Of a stretch of 64,000 bases of DNA, positions 44,641-53,688 are shown one piece after another. The notes beneath the pieces were generated by a model, which saw nothing but the letters and a program-made list of their open reading frames with translations, did not search any database and was not told the origin of the DNA. The DNA is from Sheuella amnicola. Lineage in GTDB: Bacteria; Pseudomonadota; Gammaproteobacteria; Burkholderiales; Burkholderiaceae_B. The stretch lies in NCBI RefSeq assembly GCF_010499255.1, contig NZ_JAAGRN010000004.1, positions 248,001 to 312,000 of the forward strand, in the 5' to 3' direction. How positions within the stretch are numbered: the stretch's first letter is position 1; each line of letters begins with the position of its first letter. Made by a program: the position numbers and the translations under genes.

Positions 44641-46236
44641 ATGCACCATAGAATGTACATATTCATAACCGTAAACAAGACACTTGACATGACCGACACG
44701 AATCAAAAGACAATCACCGGACCGATTATTCGTTTACACCCGGGCGACAACGTAGTTGTTGCCAGAGTGGATGTGCCCATCGGTACACCCATCCCGAGTG
44801 AAAACATGGTCAGTCGAAGCCAGGTCTCGGCTGGCTACAAGATCGCAGCGCGAAAAATCCTCAAAGGCGAGCCGATCCTCAAGTACAGCGTGACCATCGG
44901 TTTCGCCAATACAGATATCGAAGCCGGCACGATGGTGCATAGCCATAACACCGAGTTTCGCGAGTTCGACCGCGATTATGCGCATGCAAGCGCATACCAG
45001 CCGGTTGACATGATTCCTGAAGCCGAGCGCGCTACTTTTCAGGGTTATGTTCGCCCCAACGGCACTGTCGGTACACGAAATTTTATTGGCGTCATGTCGA
45101 CGGTGAATTGCTCCGCGACTGTTGTTCACAAGATTGCCGAATGGTTTACGGCTGAGCGTTTGGCAGAATTTCCGCATGTTGACGGCGTGGTTGCATTAAG
45201 TCATTCGATCGGTTGCGGCATGGAAATGTCTGGAGAGCCGATGGCATTGCTCAGACGGACGATGGCGGGTTATGCGCGCCATCCCAACATGGCCGGAGTG
45301 TTGATTATCGGGCTCGGTTGCGAGCGCAACCAGCTCAAAGGGTTGCTCGAAGAGCAAGAGCTTGCCGGTTTGCCTAATCTGAAAACATTCGTGATGCAGG
45401 AAACGGGCGGTACAACCAAGACGATTCAGGCCGGGGTGGAAGCGGTGCGCGCGATGCTTCCGGCGGCAAATGAAGCGCGTCGCCAGACTGTCTCGGCAAG
45501 TCATCTTTGCGTAGGCTTGCAGTGCGGTGGATCCGATGGTTTTTCTTCCATCACCGCTAACCCGGCTCTGGGAGCTGCAGTCGATTTGCTCGCGCGCCAT
45601 GGCGGTACCGGCATCTTGTCAGAAACGCCTGAGATATATGGTGTTGAACACACGCTGACTCGACGAGCCGCTTCAAAAGAAGTGGGTGAAAAACTGATTG
45701 AACGAATCCGCTGGTGGAAGGATGTCTATTCGGTCGGTCGCGACGTGCAGATCAACGGTACTGTCAGTCCGGGCAATCAGATCGGAGGCTTGGCGAATAT
45801 TTTCGAGAAGTCTTTGGGCTCCTCCATGAAAGGTGGAACCGGACCGCTGATGGACGTGTACAAGTACGCCGAACCTGTCACTACGCATGGTTTTGTCTTC
45901 ATGGATACGCCAGGATATGACCCCGTTTCGGCAACGGGACAAATTGCAGGTGGAGCAAACCTGATTGCCTTTACGACAGGTCGAGGTTCGATGTTCGGCT
46001 CCAAGCCGGCGCCTTGCGTGAAGTTGGCGACAAACACGCCGATGTTCAATCGATTGCAGGACGATATGGATATCAATTGCGGCGAAATTCTGGACGGTAC
46101 CGTATCGGTTCAGGAAATGGGACGTCGTATTTTTGAATTGTTCCTGCGCACCGCATCCGGAGAGCCCTCCAAGAGCGAACTTCTTGGTCTAGGCGATCAC
46201 GAGTTCGTGCCATGGCAGATTGGCATCATGGGTTAA
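44641..46236 (+). CDS. UxaA/GarD-family hydrolyase (sugar-acid dehydratase)
   Basis: Altronate/galactarate dehydratase family enzyme of 531 residues that removes water from a sugar acid to give a 2-keto-3-deoxy acid, probably using ferrous iron. It has the N-terminal SAF domain (IIRLHPGDNVVVARVDVPIG, AGYKIAARKI) and the large C-terminal domain (GTRNFIGVMSTVNCSAT, GLGCERNQ, GLQCGGSDGFSSITANPALG, FMDTPGYDPVSATGQIAGG). AAAGGAG at 44625-44631 supports the ATG at 44641, though the family N-terminus begins nearer ATG 44689. It is divergent from the Bug receptor. The substrate is not determined. Confidence 0.9.
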   Translation: MHHRMYIFITVNKTLDMTDTNQKTITGPIIRLHPGDNVVVARVDVPIGTPIPSENMVSRSQVSAGYKIAARKILKGEPILKYSVTIGFANTDIEAGTMVHSHNTEFREFDRDYAHASAYQPVDMIPEAERATFQGYVRPNGTVGTRNFIGVMSTVNCSATVVHKIAEWFTAERLAEFPHVDGVVALSHSIGCGMEMSGEPMALLRRTMAGYARHPNMAGVLIIGLGCERNQLKGLLEEQELAGLPNLKTFVMQETGGTTKTIQAGVEAVRAMLPAANEARRQTVSASHLCVGLQCGGSDGFSSITANPALGAAVDLLARHGGTGILSETPEIYGVEHTLTRRAASKEVGEKLIERIRWWKDVYSVGRDVQINGTVSPGNQIGGLANIFEKSLGSSMKGGTGPLMDVYKYAEPVTTHGFVFMDTPGYDPVSATGQIAGGANLIAFTTGRGSMFGSKPAPCVKLATNTPMFNRLQDDMDINCGEILDGTVSVQEMGRRIFELFLRTASGEPSKSELLGLGDHEFVPWQIGIMG

Positions 46237-46264
46237 CGCATGATGCCAATGCACTTGCGACTGA

Positions 46265-47011
46265 TCAGGCTTTGGCTTTAAAAAATCCGGCGAATGCTGC
46301 CTGCGCTTCCTCTGATTTCAAGCGCTGCGAGAATAAACCAAGTTCATAGTCGAACGTTTCATGGATTTTGGAGCGTTGCGAATGTTTAAGCATGCGCTTT
46401 GACAGTTGCAATGCTTCGGGAGGCAGTGCGGATAGTTCAGCCGCAATTTTTCGTGCATGCGAAAGTGTTTCGCCCGGCCTGCAAAGTCCGGTCAAAAAGC
46501 CTGCATCGTAGGCCTCGGTTGCGGTGAACGGCTGCCCCCGGAGCAACCAGTCGGTTGCTCGCCTGGGTCCTACAATTTGCGCAAGCAGCAGGCTTGATGC
46601 TCCTTCGGGGCATAGTCCCAGCGGCACGAACGGAATTTTAAAGTTGGCGTTGTCTGCCGCGTAGACAAAGTCGCAATGCTGCAACATTGTGACGCCGATG
46701 CCGATTGCACTGCCTTCTATTGCCGCGACGATGGGCAGGTCGCAATTGACCAGGCTGCGCAAGAAAGTCAAGCCGGCGCTGTCGCCCTCAGGACGTGGGG
46801 CCTGAAAGTCCTTAAGATCATTTCCCGCTGTGAAGTAGTTGTTTGCTCCAGTCAACACTATTGCCCTGATAGCCTTGATGTCGACTGAAGACACCTGCTC
46901 GGCCAGCGTGAGGTAGGTTGCCGTATCGATCGCATTGCGACGCTCCGGTCGATTGATGGTCAGGGTCAGTACGCCTTGAGAAATTTCTGTCAAAACTGTC
47001 TGACTAGTCAT
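46265..47011 (-). CDS. enoyl-CoA hydratase/isomerase family protein
   Basis: Crotonase-fold enzyme of 248 residues. It shows LTINRPERRNAIDTATY, the oxyanion-hole segment with LTGANNYFTAGNDLKDF, and AIEGSAIGIGVTMLQHCDFVYA. One of the two acids used by classical hydratases appears replaced (the region FKIPFVPLGLCPEGASS has one glutamate), which fits isomerase or hydratase activity of the PaaG/ECI type. GGAG lies before the ATG. It converges on the dehydratase gene with no terminator visible in the 28-base gap. Confidence 0.88.
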   Translation of the reverse strand: MTSQTVLTEISQGVLTLTINRPERRNAIDTATYLTLAEQVSSVDIKAIRAIVLTGANNYFTAGNDLKDFQAPRPEGDSAGLTFLRSLVNCDLPIVAAIEGSAIGIGVTMLQHCDFVYAADNANFKIPFVPLGLCPEGASSLLLAQIVGPRRATDWLLRGQPFTATEAYDAGFLTGLCRPGETLSHARKIAAELSALPPEALQLSKRMLKHSQRSKIHETFDYELGLFSQRLKSEEAQAAFAGFFKAKA

Positions 47012-47047
47012 GAGGTTCTCCGAATTGAGTGTGACTTGATCATAGCG

Positions 47048-47076
47048 AAAAAAAAGCCCACTTTTGAAAGTGGGCT
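47048..47076 (-). terminator. rho-independent terminator of the BI-1 family gene
   Basis: A nine-pair stem AGCCCACTT/AAGTGGGCT (47055-47063, 47068-47076), followed on the minus strand by eight U residues. It lies 36 bases after the stop of the membrane protein gene and ahead of the enoyl-CoA hydratase gene. Confidence 0.9.
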
Positions 47077-47111
47077 TCTTGTACCGCCGGGTCGATTATC
47101 TGAGGAGAATC

Positions 47112-47819
47112 TTAGTCTCTGCTGCTGCCACCGAAAATACCGAGGATGGCCAACAAATTCGAGAAAACGTTGTACACATCCAGGTAAATGGCCAGTGTTG
47201 CCGACACATAGTTTGTTTCGCCGCCATTGACCACGCGTTGCAGATCGATCAGCATGAATGCCGAGAAGATCACGATAGCGACGACTGAAATCGTCAACAT
47301 CAGCGCGGGCAATTGCAAGAAGATGTTTGCAATGCTGGCAACCAGCAGAATCACCACTCCGACGAACATGAACTTGGCCATGCCGGACAGATCGCGCTTG
47401 ACCGTAGTGGCTAGCGTTGCCATCGTGCCGAACACGGCGGCAGTGCCACCGAATGCGAACATGACGAGTTGCGTGCCGTTACTCATGCCTAGAACGAAAC
47501 CCAGCAGGCGTGACAGCATGATGCCCATGAAAAATGTAAAGAGCAGCAGCAAGCCAACGCCAACCGAGCTGTCTTTGTTCTTTTCGATTGCGAACATCAG
47601 GCCGAAGGCGCCGATCAAAAAGAAGATCGCAGTCATGCCAGGACTTGTTGCCATGACGCTGTTCAAACCGCTCATCATGCCGACGGCAGCACCCAGAACA
47701 GTCGGGATAAGGGAAATTGCCAGTAACCAGTAGGTATTACGCAACACTCGGTTGCGCACGACCTCTTGCGACGCGGCTTCATAAGGACTGCGGGATAGAG
47801 TGGGGCGAAATTCGCTCAT
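47112..47819 (-). CDS. Bax inhibitor-1/YccA family membrane protein
   Basis: Integral membrane protein of 235 residues with seven hydrophobic helices (RNTYWLLAISLIPTVLGAAVG is the first, and the C-terminal one ends YNVFSNLLAILGIFGG). The pattern VFSAFMLIDLQRVVNGGETNYVSATLAIYLDVYNVF, split near its middle, matches BI-1/YccA proteins, which modulate FtsH proteolysis in E. coli and leak calcium in some homologues. AGGAG precedes the ATG; a terminator follows. Confidence 0.93.
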   Translation of the reverse strand: MSEFRPTLSRSPYEAASQEVVRNRVLRNTYWLLAISLIPTVLGAAVGMMSGLNSVMATSPGMTAIFFLIGAFGLMFAIEKNKDSSVGVGLLLLFTFFMGIMLSRLLGFVLGMSNGTQLVMFAFGGTAAVFGTMATLATTVKRDLSGMAKFMFVGVVILLVASIANIFLQLPALMLTISVVAIVIFSAFMLIDLQRVVNGGETNYVSATLAIYLDVYNVFSNLLAILGIFGGSSRD

Positions 47820-47931
47820 GGAATACTCCTGTCAAGAAAAATAAACCCAAGGCCAGTTGGATCCTTGTGTAGCTATGACCGAAAGCATACCTGACAGTTC
47901 CCTGAATGGCTAGAGCCAATCAAAATAAAAT

Positions 47932-47947
47932 GAGAATCGTTATTCTC
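47932..47947. promoter_or_regulatory. GAGAAT/ATTCTC inverted repeat: Fur-like box or holC terminator
   Basis: GAGAAT-CGTT-ATTCTC is a perfect 6-4-6 inverted repeat in an AT-rich setting (AAAATGAGAATCGTTATTCT). It resembles a Fur box upstream of the BI-1 gene. On the minus strand it is followed by ATTTTATTTTG, so it could equally be a weak terminator for pepA-holC. The sequence alone does not decide. Confidence 0.45.
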
Positions 47948-47972
47948 TGATTTTAAAGTGGGCTAATGGCGG

Positions 47973-48407
47973 TCAGGCCAGTTTATGGGAATGGACATCG
48001 TGACCCGCGCCCTGGTAGGCGCGCCAGCGAGCCCTCGCCGTCGCTTTATCGTCCTCATCGTTCGTCACGATTTCAAGCACCCGGGCAACGGTTTGCAGAC
48101 CATCGGGTATCTGCACGTCCAGATTCAGTAGCCAAATTTCTGCCGAGTCCTGTGAAACAATGGACTCGACATTGCTGCGGTGCGTCATTACTACGGGAGT
48201 GACTGGCGCCAGTGGATCCTCAGCCATGACGTGGGGCACGAAGGCTGCGTCGTCGACCGCCCAAAGTTTCTGGTCGAATGCCTTTAAAACCGAAAGGTCA
48301 CTGCAATAAACAATGATTTTTCGACCGGCCAGAAACTGCCTGAGCGTGGTTTGGCACGCCTGGGACAGTTTTTCGCGGGCTCCGAATGCGAAATCGATTC
48401 TGGCCAT
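47973..48407 (-). CDS. holC: DNA polymerase III chi subunit
   Basis: Component of the replisome clamp-loader region that contacts SSB. The 144-residue protein shows the HolC pattern: ARIDFAFGAREKL at the start, ACQTTLRQFLAGRKIIVYC, FDQKLWAVDDAAFVPH, and EIWLLNLD. It starts nine bases after pepA on the same strand, the widespread pepA-holC pairing, which supports the call. Confidence 0.92.
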   Translation of the reverse strand: MARIDFAFGAREKLSQACQTTLRQFLAGRKIIVYCSDLSVLKAFDQKLWAVDDAAFVPHVMAEDPLAPVTPVVMTHRSNVESIVSQDSAEIWLLNLDVQIPDGLQTVARVLEIVTNDEDDKATARARWRAYQGAGHDVHSHKLA

Positions 48408-48415
48408 GCCTTCGA

Positions 48416-49945
48416 TCAGGCCTGGTTGAGCAAATATTGAACCAGAAGCGGAACGGGGCGTCCCGTTGAGCCTTTTGCAGCTCCTCCTTTCCAGGCGGTG
48501 CCAGCGATATCCAGATGCGCCCAGGGATAGGCTTTAGCAAATCTCGACAGAAAACATGCGGCCGTGACCGAGCCGGCGGGTTGTCCACCGATGTTTGCCA
48601 TATCGGCAAAATTGGATTTGAGTTGTTCCTGATACGCGTCGTCAAGCGGCATCCTCCAGGCGGTGTCTCCCGCTTGCTTGCCTGCCTTGAGCAAAGCTTC
48701 GGCTAAAGCGTCATTTTTGGAAAACAGTCCGGAGTTCACCGCACCAAGCGCAACCACACAGGCCCCGGTCAACGTTGCGATGTCGATGACAGCTGAAGGC
48801 TTGAATCGTTCGGCGTAAGTCAATGCGTCGCATAAGATCAGGCGACCTTCCGCATCGGTATTCAGAATTTCGATTGTCTGCCCGGACATGCTCGTGACCA
48901 CATCGCCCGGTTTGTTGGCGCGACCGCTTACCATGTTTTCGCAGGTTGGTATCAGACCGATCACTTCGAGCGGCAAGCCAAGTCTGGCCATTGTTTGAAA
49001 GGTGCCCAGCACGCTCGCCGCACCGCACATGTCGAATTTCATTTCATCCATTGTCGCGGCGGGTTTGATCGATACCCCACCCGAATCGAATGTGATGCCT
49101 TTGCCAACCAATACGATTGGGCCTTTGGCATGAGCATCATGCTTTGCTGCGGTCTTGGAGGGTGCCTTGGCCGGAATTTTGCCTTTGTAGTGCAATACGA
49201 TGAACTTAGGCGGTTGATCCGATCCCTTAGCTACGGATAAAAACGAACCCATGCCTAATGCGGTAATTTGCTTTTGGTCCAGAACGTTGACCTTGATTGA
49301 CTTGAATTGCTTGGCCATTTTTTTAGCCATCTCACCCAGATAAGTGGGTGTGCAAATATTTCCGGGCATATTGCCGAGCGTGCGCGCAAACGAGACACCC
49401 TCGCCAAGCGCCACGCCTTCTTTCAGTCCTTGTTCGGCGGACGCTGAATCAGATTTGCCGATCCAGGCGGAGATTTTTTTCAGTTTCGGGCGGGCATCGG
49501 CATCAGGTTTGCCGAAGCCGGCATCGTAGTGATAGACGGCATCAGCGGTAGCAGCGGCGGTTGCTCGGGCTCGCTCCCTTACTGATGACTCGGGACACGA
49601 GATCGATATCAGTGTGGACGTGGCCTCGGCGACGCGAAGTTGAACGCATGTTGCGGCAAAAGCCTGCTCGGCGCGAGCATGCACGCGCGCAGTGTAGTCG
49701 GATTGCTTACCCAGACCGACGAGCACGACTCGAGGAGATGCGACACCGGGCAGGTTTCGCAATACAAGCGTGGTGCCGGTTTTGCCGGTGAACTCGGATT
49801 TTAGCAACGCCCGAATCGCACCTGAGCTGGCGCGATCGATCATATCCGCCGCAGGGCTGAGAACCCCGTCGGTAAAAATGCCCGCCGATAACGCGGCCGT
49901 TTTTGTCTGATGGATAGATACCGAAGTGTTTATGCTGTATTCCAT
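48416..49945 (-). CDS. pepA: leucyl aminopeptidase (PepA)
   Basis: Cytosolic dizinc/manganese M17 aminopeptidase of 509 residues. The catalytic domain holds VGKGITFDSGGVSIKPA, MKFDMCGAASVLG, NTDAEGRLILCDALTYAE and TLTGACVVALG, containing the metal ligands and catalytic Lys and Arg. The ATG at 49945 follows AAGG at a good distance and gives the family start MEYSINT; a TTG-like extension to 49963 is rejected. holC follows in an operon. Confidence 0.95.
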   Translation of the reverse strand: MEYSINTSVSIHQTKTAALSAGIFTDGVLSPAADMIDRASSGAIRALLKSEFTGKTGTTLVLRNLPGVASPRVVLVGLGKQSDYTARVHARAEQAFAATCVQLRVAEATSTLISISCPESSVRERARATAAATADAVYHYDAGFGKPDADARPKLKKISAWIGKSDSASAEQGLKEGVALGEGVSFARTLGNMPGNICTPTYLGEMAKKMAKQFKSIKVNVLDQKQITALGMGSFLSVAKGSDQPPKFIVLHYKGKIPAKAPSKTAAKHDAHAKGPIVLVGKGITFDSGGVSIKPAATMDEMKFDMCGAASVLGTFQTMARLGLPLEVIGLIPTCENMVSGRANKPGDVVTSMSGQTIEILNTDAEGRLILCDALTYAERFKPSAVIDIATLTGACVVALGAVNSGLFSKNDALAEALLKAGKQAGDTAWRMPLDDAYQEQLKSNFADMANIGGQPAGSVTAACFLSRFAKAYPWAHLDIAGTAWKGGAAKGSTGRPVPLLVQYLLNQA

Positions 49946-50056
49946 TTGGCTACCTTGAAGCATCGAGTCACAGCCTTCGATTATCCCGCATTTTTGGGCA
50001 CGCCGACGAACTTTTGGGATGATCGGATTTCGATAGAAGCTAATATCTATTTGTTA

Positions 50057-50085
50057 TTTAGAATCTTTTCTTTATTACTTATAAT
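50057..50085 (+). promoter_or_regulatory. promoter for the cysB-like gene
   Basis: A perfect TATAAT (50080-50085) with TTTAGA (50057-50062) 17 bases upstream, in AT-rich DNA directly before the regulator gene. Autoregulation is common in CysB-type proteins and this AT-rich stretch is where a binding site would be expected. Confidence 0.6.
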
Positions 50086-50109
50086 GCTTCTAATAGAACT
50101 GAGGCCTTT

Positions 50110-51057
50110 ATGAACCTGCAACAATTCCGCTTTGTGCGCGAGACGATTCGACGTGATTTCAACCTGACAGATGCTGCTCGCCATTTGTTCACCTCCCAGC
50201 CCGGTGTCTCGAAAGGGATTCTGGAGTTTGAAGACGAGTTGGGTGTGCAAATTTTCGAGCGACACGGCAAGAGGATCAAGGGGTTGACAAAGCCGGGTCA
50301 GGCGGTGGCCCAAGTTGTCGACCGTATCATGCGCGAAATCGACAATCTCAAAAAAGTCAGCGACGAGTTTGCTCGCAGGGATGAAGGCAGTCTTGTGATT
50401 GCGTGTACCCATACCCAGGCGCGTTATGTCTTGCCCAAAGTGATTCCCGCTTTCCGCCAATTATTTCCGAAAGTTCATCTTTCTCTCGCCGAGGGTAATC
50501 CACCGCAGTTGGCTCAGATGGTGCTGCAGGAACAAGCGGATATCGCGATCGCAACCGAGTCGCTTGCGCTGACGCCGGGCCTGGAAACGCTGCCGTGTTA
50601 TGTGTGGGAGCATACGGTTGTGGTGCCGCCTGATCATCCGCTTGTTGAGCTTTCGCGAAAAAAAGGGTTCTCGTTGACTCTGGAACATCTGGCTGCGTAT
50701 CCCATTGTGACGTATGACCGTGCTTTCTCGGGGCGTCGATCGGTGGACAAGGCTTTCGATGGCAAAGGGATTGAGCCGGATATTGTCCTTGAGGCGATTG
50801 ATGCGGATGTGATCAAAACTTACGTCGATGTTGGTATGGGGATCGGGATTATTGCCGGTGTGGCGTTCGAGCCTGCTCGCGACACCAATCTGGTGAGCTT
50901 GCCGGCAGGACATCTTTTCGGTGAGCAGACTACGCGCATCGCCATCAAATCAGGCGTGTTTCTGCGCGACTATGTCTACACGTTCATTTCCTTGCTGGCG
51001 CCGGAGCTCGATCCTGAGCAGGTCAGAGATCAGGTCGAACGCAGCCAGGAGGAGTGA
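50110..51057 (+). CDS. cysB: CysB-family LysR-type transcriptional regulator
   Basis: LysR regulator of 315 residues. The N-terminal helix-turn-helix reads FNLTDAARHLFTSQPGVSKGI, split at TDAARHLFTSQPG, with EFEDELGVQIFERHGKRI following; this wording is specific to the CysB/Cbl group. The effector domain contains TTHTQARYVLP-like ACTHTQARYVLPK and VGMGIGIIAGVAF. CysB activates sulfate assimilation in response to O- or N-acetylserine. No cys genes are adjacent, so the precise regulon (cysteine or sulfonate) is open. Confidence 0.9.
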   Translation: MNLQQFRFVRETIRRDFNLTDAARHLFTSQPGVSKGILEFEDELGVQIFERHGKRIKGLTKPGQAVAQVVDRIMREIDNLKKVSDEFARRDEGSLVIACTHTQARYVLPKVIPAFRQLFPKVHLSLAEGNPPQLAQMVLQEQADIAIATESLALTPGLETLPCYVWEHTVVVPPDHPLVELSRKKGFSLTLEHLAAYPIVTYDRAFSGRRSVDKAFDGKGIEPDIVLEAIDADVIKTYVDVGMGIGIIAGVAFEPARDTNLVSLPAGHLFGEQTTRIAIKSGVFLRDYVYTFISLLAPELDPEQVRDQVERSQEE

Positions 51058-51075
51058 CTCCCTTTGTCGATGAGA

Positions 51076-51702
51076 TCATTTGGATAGCTCAGCCAGATCC
51101 AATCTGCGTGCGCCGGTGTATCGTTTGTCCCAGTAACGCATTGTCATGCTTTCGACGCGAACGACCCCGCCTTTTGCGGGCGAGTGCACAAAGAGATCGT
51201 CACCAATATAAACACCAACATGTGAATAACGGCGTCCCATGGTATTGAAGAACACTAGGTCACCGACTTTCAAGTCCTGACGACTGACATAGCTTCCGAG
51301 CAGCGCCTGTTCGTCGGCACGAGGTGGAAGCTTCAATCCCAGAGATTGTTGAGCAGAATACAGCACGAGTCCGCTACAGTCGAAACCCGTGTCGGGGGAC
51401 TTGCCTCCGTATCGATAGCTGATGCCCAAATGCGACATGGCCTGGGCAGCAAGCGGATGATCTATACGGATGTCTTTGTAACTTTTGGTGGTGCTCGACT
51501 TTTGCCGAGATAAAAGCGCACCGATCGGATCGTTCGATGTTCGCCAGTCATAAGGCGTGTTCATGGCGCTTGCGCCGGTTCCGGAATTAGTTGCGCAACC
51601 TGCCAACAGAATGCTACATATGGCTGTCAGCAGGCACAGCCATCTCTTGCGAGTCGACTGATCGATTAGAGCTGAAGTGAAGGGCTGAAAAAATATGCGC
51701 AT
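51076..51702 (-). CDS. NlpC/P60 family lipoprotein peptidase
   Basis: Predicted outer-membrane lipoprotein endopeptidase that cuts peptidoglycan stem peptides. The 208-residue protein has an unusually long basic n-region, then a hydrophobic stretch and lipobox LAGC with Cys36. The NlpC/P60 domain contains the catalytic Cys109 (GFDCSGLV), His161 (YSHVGVYIG) and a polar third residue near His173. It resembles E. coli Spr/MepS in length and domain. It converges on the cysB-like gene with an 18-base gap. Confidence 0.9.
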   Translation of the reverse strand: MRIFFQPFTSALIDQSTRKRWLCLLTAICSILLAGCATNSGTGASAMNTPYDWRTSNDPIGALLSRQKSSTTKSYKDIRIDHPLAAQAMSHLGISYRYGGKSPDTGFDCSGLVLYSAQQSLGLKLPPRADEQALLGSYVSRQDLKVGDLVFFNTMGRRYSHVGVYIGDDLFVHSPAKGGVVRVESMTMRYWDKRYTGARRLDLAELSK

Positions 51703-51801
51703 GCAGTCCCGAGAAAGGCTCGTGCAAGGTTATCCTGCAACAATCATCATAGTACAAAATCAGATGACAGCTGAAAATCACATTGTTCCGGAGACGAGAA
51801 A

Positions 51802-53688
51802 ATGAATGCCGTTCAAGACTTCCATCATCGTTCGATACATGATCGGGATCGCTTCTGGAAAGAGCAAGCAGCAAGCGTCTTTTGGGAAACTCCGTTCACA
51901 AAAGTTCTGGATGATTCCAGATTGCCTTTCGCGAAATGGTTTGTCGGCGGCAGGACTAATCTTTGTTACAACGCGGTGGATCGCTGGCTGGATACAAGGG
52001 CCGATGAACCTGCGTTGATTTGGGTTTCTACCGAAGTCGATCAGGAAGAAATCTATACGCGTCGACAATTATTCGATGAAGTGAATGCTGTTGCGGCCAT
52101 GCTTCAGGCACAAGGCGTCGGTCGTGGCGATCGTGTCCTGATTTATATGCCGATGGTTCCTCAAGCGGTGTTCACTATGCTGGCTTGCGCACGACTTGGC
52201 GCGATTCATTCGGTCGTGTTTGGCGGTTTTGCTTCTGTTAATTTGGCTCAGCGTATCGATGACGCATCGCCCAAGGTGATCGTTTGCGCCGATGCGGGTT
52301 CTCGAGGCGGCAAGGTGACACCATACAAACCTCTTCTGGACAAGGCGATCTCCTTGTCCAAGCATCCGCCAGGCAGGGTTATTGTCGTTAACAGGGGTTT
52401 GTTCGAATTTGAACCGGTGGCCGGACGCGATCTGGATTATGCCGCATTAAGAAAACAGTTTGACGGCGCTAAAGTGCCGGTCACCTGGCTCGAATCGTCG
52501 GAGCCAAGTTATGTTCTGTACACCTCAGGCACTACGGGCAAGCCCAAGGGTGTTCAGCGCGATACGGGCGGGTATGCCGTCGCGCTGGCATCTTCGATGA
52601 AACACATTTTTAACGGCAAACCCGGTGACACCTATTTGTGCACAAGCGACATTGGCTGGGTAGTCGGCCATTCCTACATTGTCTACGGCCCTTTGATCGG
52701 TGGACAGGCAACCATACTTTACGAGGGTACTCCGATCCGTCCCGATGGGGGCATTCTCTGGAGTCTTGTCGAAAAGTACAAGGTTCAGACCATGTTTTCC
52801 GCACCCACTGCAATTCGTGTGCTTAAAAAACAAGATCCGGGGCTGTTGAAAAAATACGATTTGTCTTCATTGCGTGCACTGTACATGGCCGGCGAGCCTC
52901 TGGACGAACCCACTGCTCAATGGATTTCGGAGGGTTTGGGCAAGCCGATCATCGACAATTATTGGCAGACCGAAACCGGCTGGCCGATATTGGCAGGCCA
53001 GCCCGGCATCGCCCCGATTCCGACCAAATTCGGTAGCCCATCCTTCCCGGTTTATGGTTTCGATGTTCGCGTGATTGATGAACAGACCGGTCAGGATCTC
53101 GGGCCGAATAAAAAGGGCGTGGTTGCGATCGTGCCTCCTTTGCCGCCTGGCGCCATGTCCACCATCTGGAACGACGATGCGCGCTTTGTCGAAACCTATT
53201 TTTCCTCCATTCCCAATCGTCAGGTGTATTCGACCTTCGACTGGGGGTTGTATGACGATGATCAATATTGGTTCATTCTTGGACGCACCGACGATGTGAT
53301 CAACGTTGCGGGTCACCGCCTGGGCACGCGCGAAATCGAAGAGTCGATCAATAGTCATCCGGCCGTCGCCGAGTGCGCGGTCGTTGGTGTGGCCGATCAG
53401 CTTAAAGGTCAGGTTGCGGTCGGTTTCGCTGTGCTTAAGGATGCAGGGTTGATCGACCAGCCTCAGGCCGCGATGCGCCTGGAGGGTGAAATCATGAAGG
53501 TGGTGGATGAACAACTGGGAGCCGTGGCGCGTCCGGCCCGGGTTCGCTTCGTGACAACACTGCCCAAGACGAGGTCTGGTAAAGTGCTGCGTCGGGCAAT
53601 TGTTGCCGTCTGCGAGGGACGCGATCCGGGGGATTTGACTACGATCGAGGATCCGAGCGCACTTGAACAAATAAAGGATTCATTATGA
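51802..53688 (+). CDS. prpE: propionyl-CoA synthetase (PrpE-like)
   Basis: AMP-forming acyl-CoA synthetase of 628 residues, the length of PrpE. It has the short-chain N-terminal domain (ASVFWETPFTKVLDDSRLPFAKW, split), P-loop [25 protein letters not shown] and the C-terminal PKTRSGKVLRR with the acetylatable catalytic lysine. The RDTGGYAVAL and TSDIGWVVGHSYIVYGPL segments are characteristic of PrpE rather than Acs. No 2-methylcitrate cycle genes are visible here. It is coupled by ATGA to a GlcG-like gene. Confidence 0.9.
   Translation: MNAVQDFHHRSIHDRDRFWKEQAASVFWETPFTKVLDDSRLPFAKWFVGGRTNLCYNAVDRWLDTRADEPALIWVSTEVDQEEIYTRRQLFDEVNAVAAMLQAQGVGRGDRVLIYMPMVPQAVFTMLACARLGAIHSVVFGGFASVNLAQRIDDASPKVIVCADAGSRGGKVTPYKPLLDKAISLSKHPPGRVIVVNRGLFEFEPVAGRDLDYAALRKQFDGAKVPVTWLESSEPSYVLYTSGTTGKPKGVQRDTGGYAVALASSMKHIFNGKPGDTYLCTSDIGWVVGHSYIVYGPLIGGQATILYEGTPIRPDGGILWSLVEKYKVQTMFSAPTAIRVLKKQDPGLLKKYDLSSLRALYMAGEPLDEPTAQWISEGLGKPIIDNYWQTETGWPILAGQPGIAPIPTKFGSPSFPVYGFDVRVIDEQTGQDLGPNKKGVVAIVPPLPPGAMSTIWNDDARFVETYFSSIPNRQVYSTFDWGLYDDDQYWFILGRTDDVINVAGHRLGTREIEESINSHPAVAECAVVGVADQLKGQVAVGFAVLKDAGLIDQPQAAMRLEGEIMKVVDEQLGAVARPARVRFVTTLPKTRSGKVLRRAIVAVCEGRDPGDLTTIEDPSALEQIKDSL

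Noticed and set aside
52867-53670. 267-codon open frame on the minus strand inside the prpE-like gene
   Set aside because: Antisense shadow of a well-supported gene, with His/Arg-rich low-complexity product.
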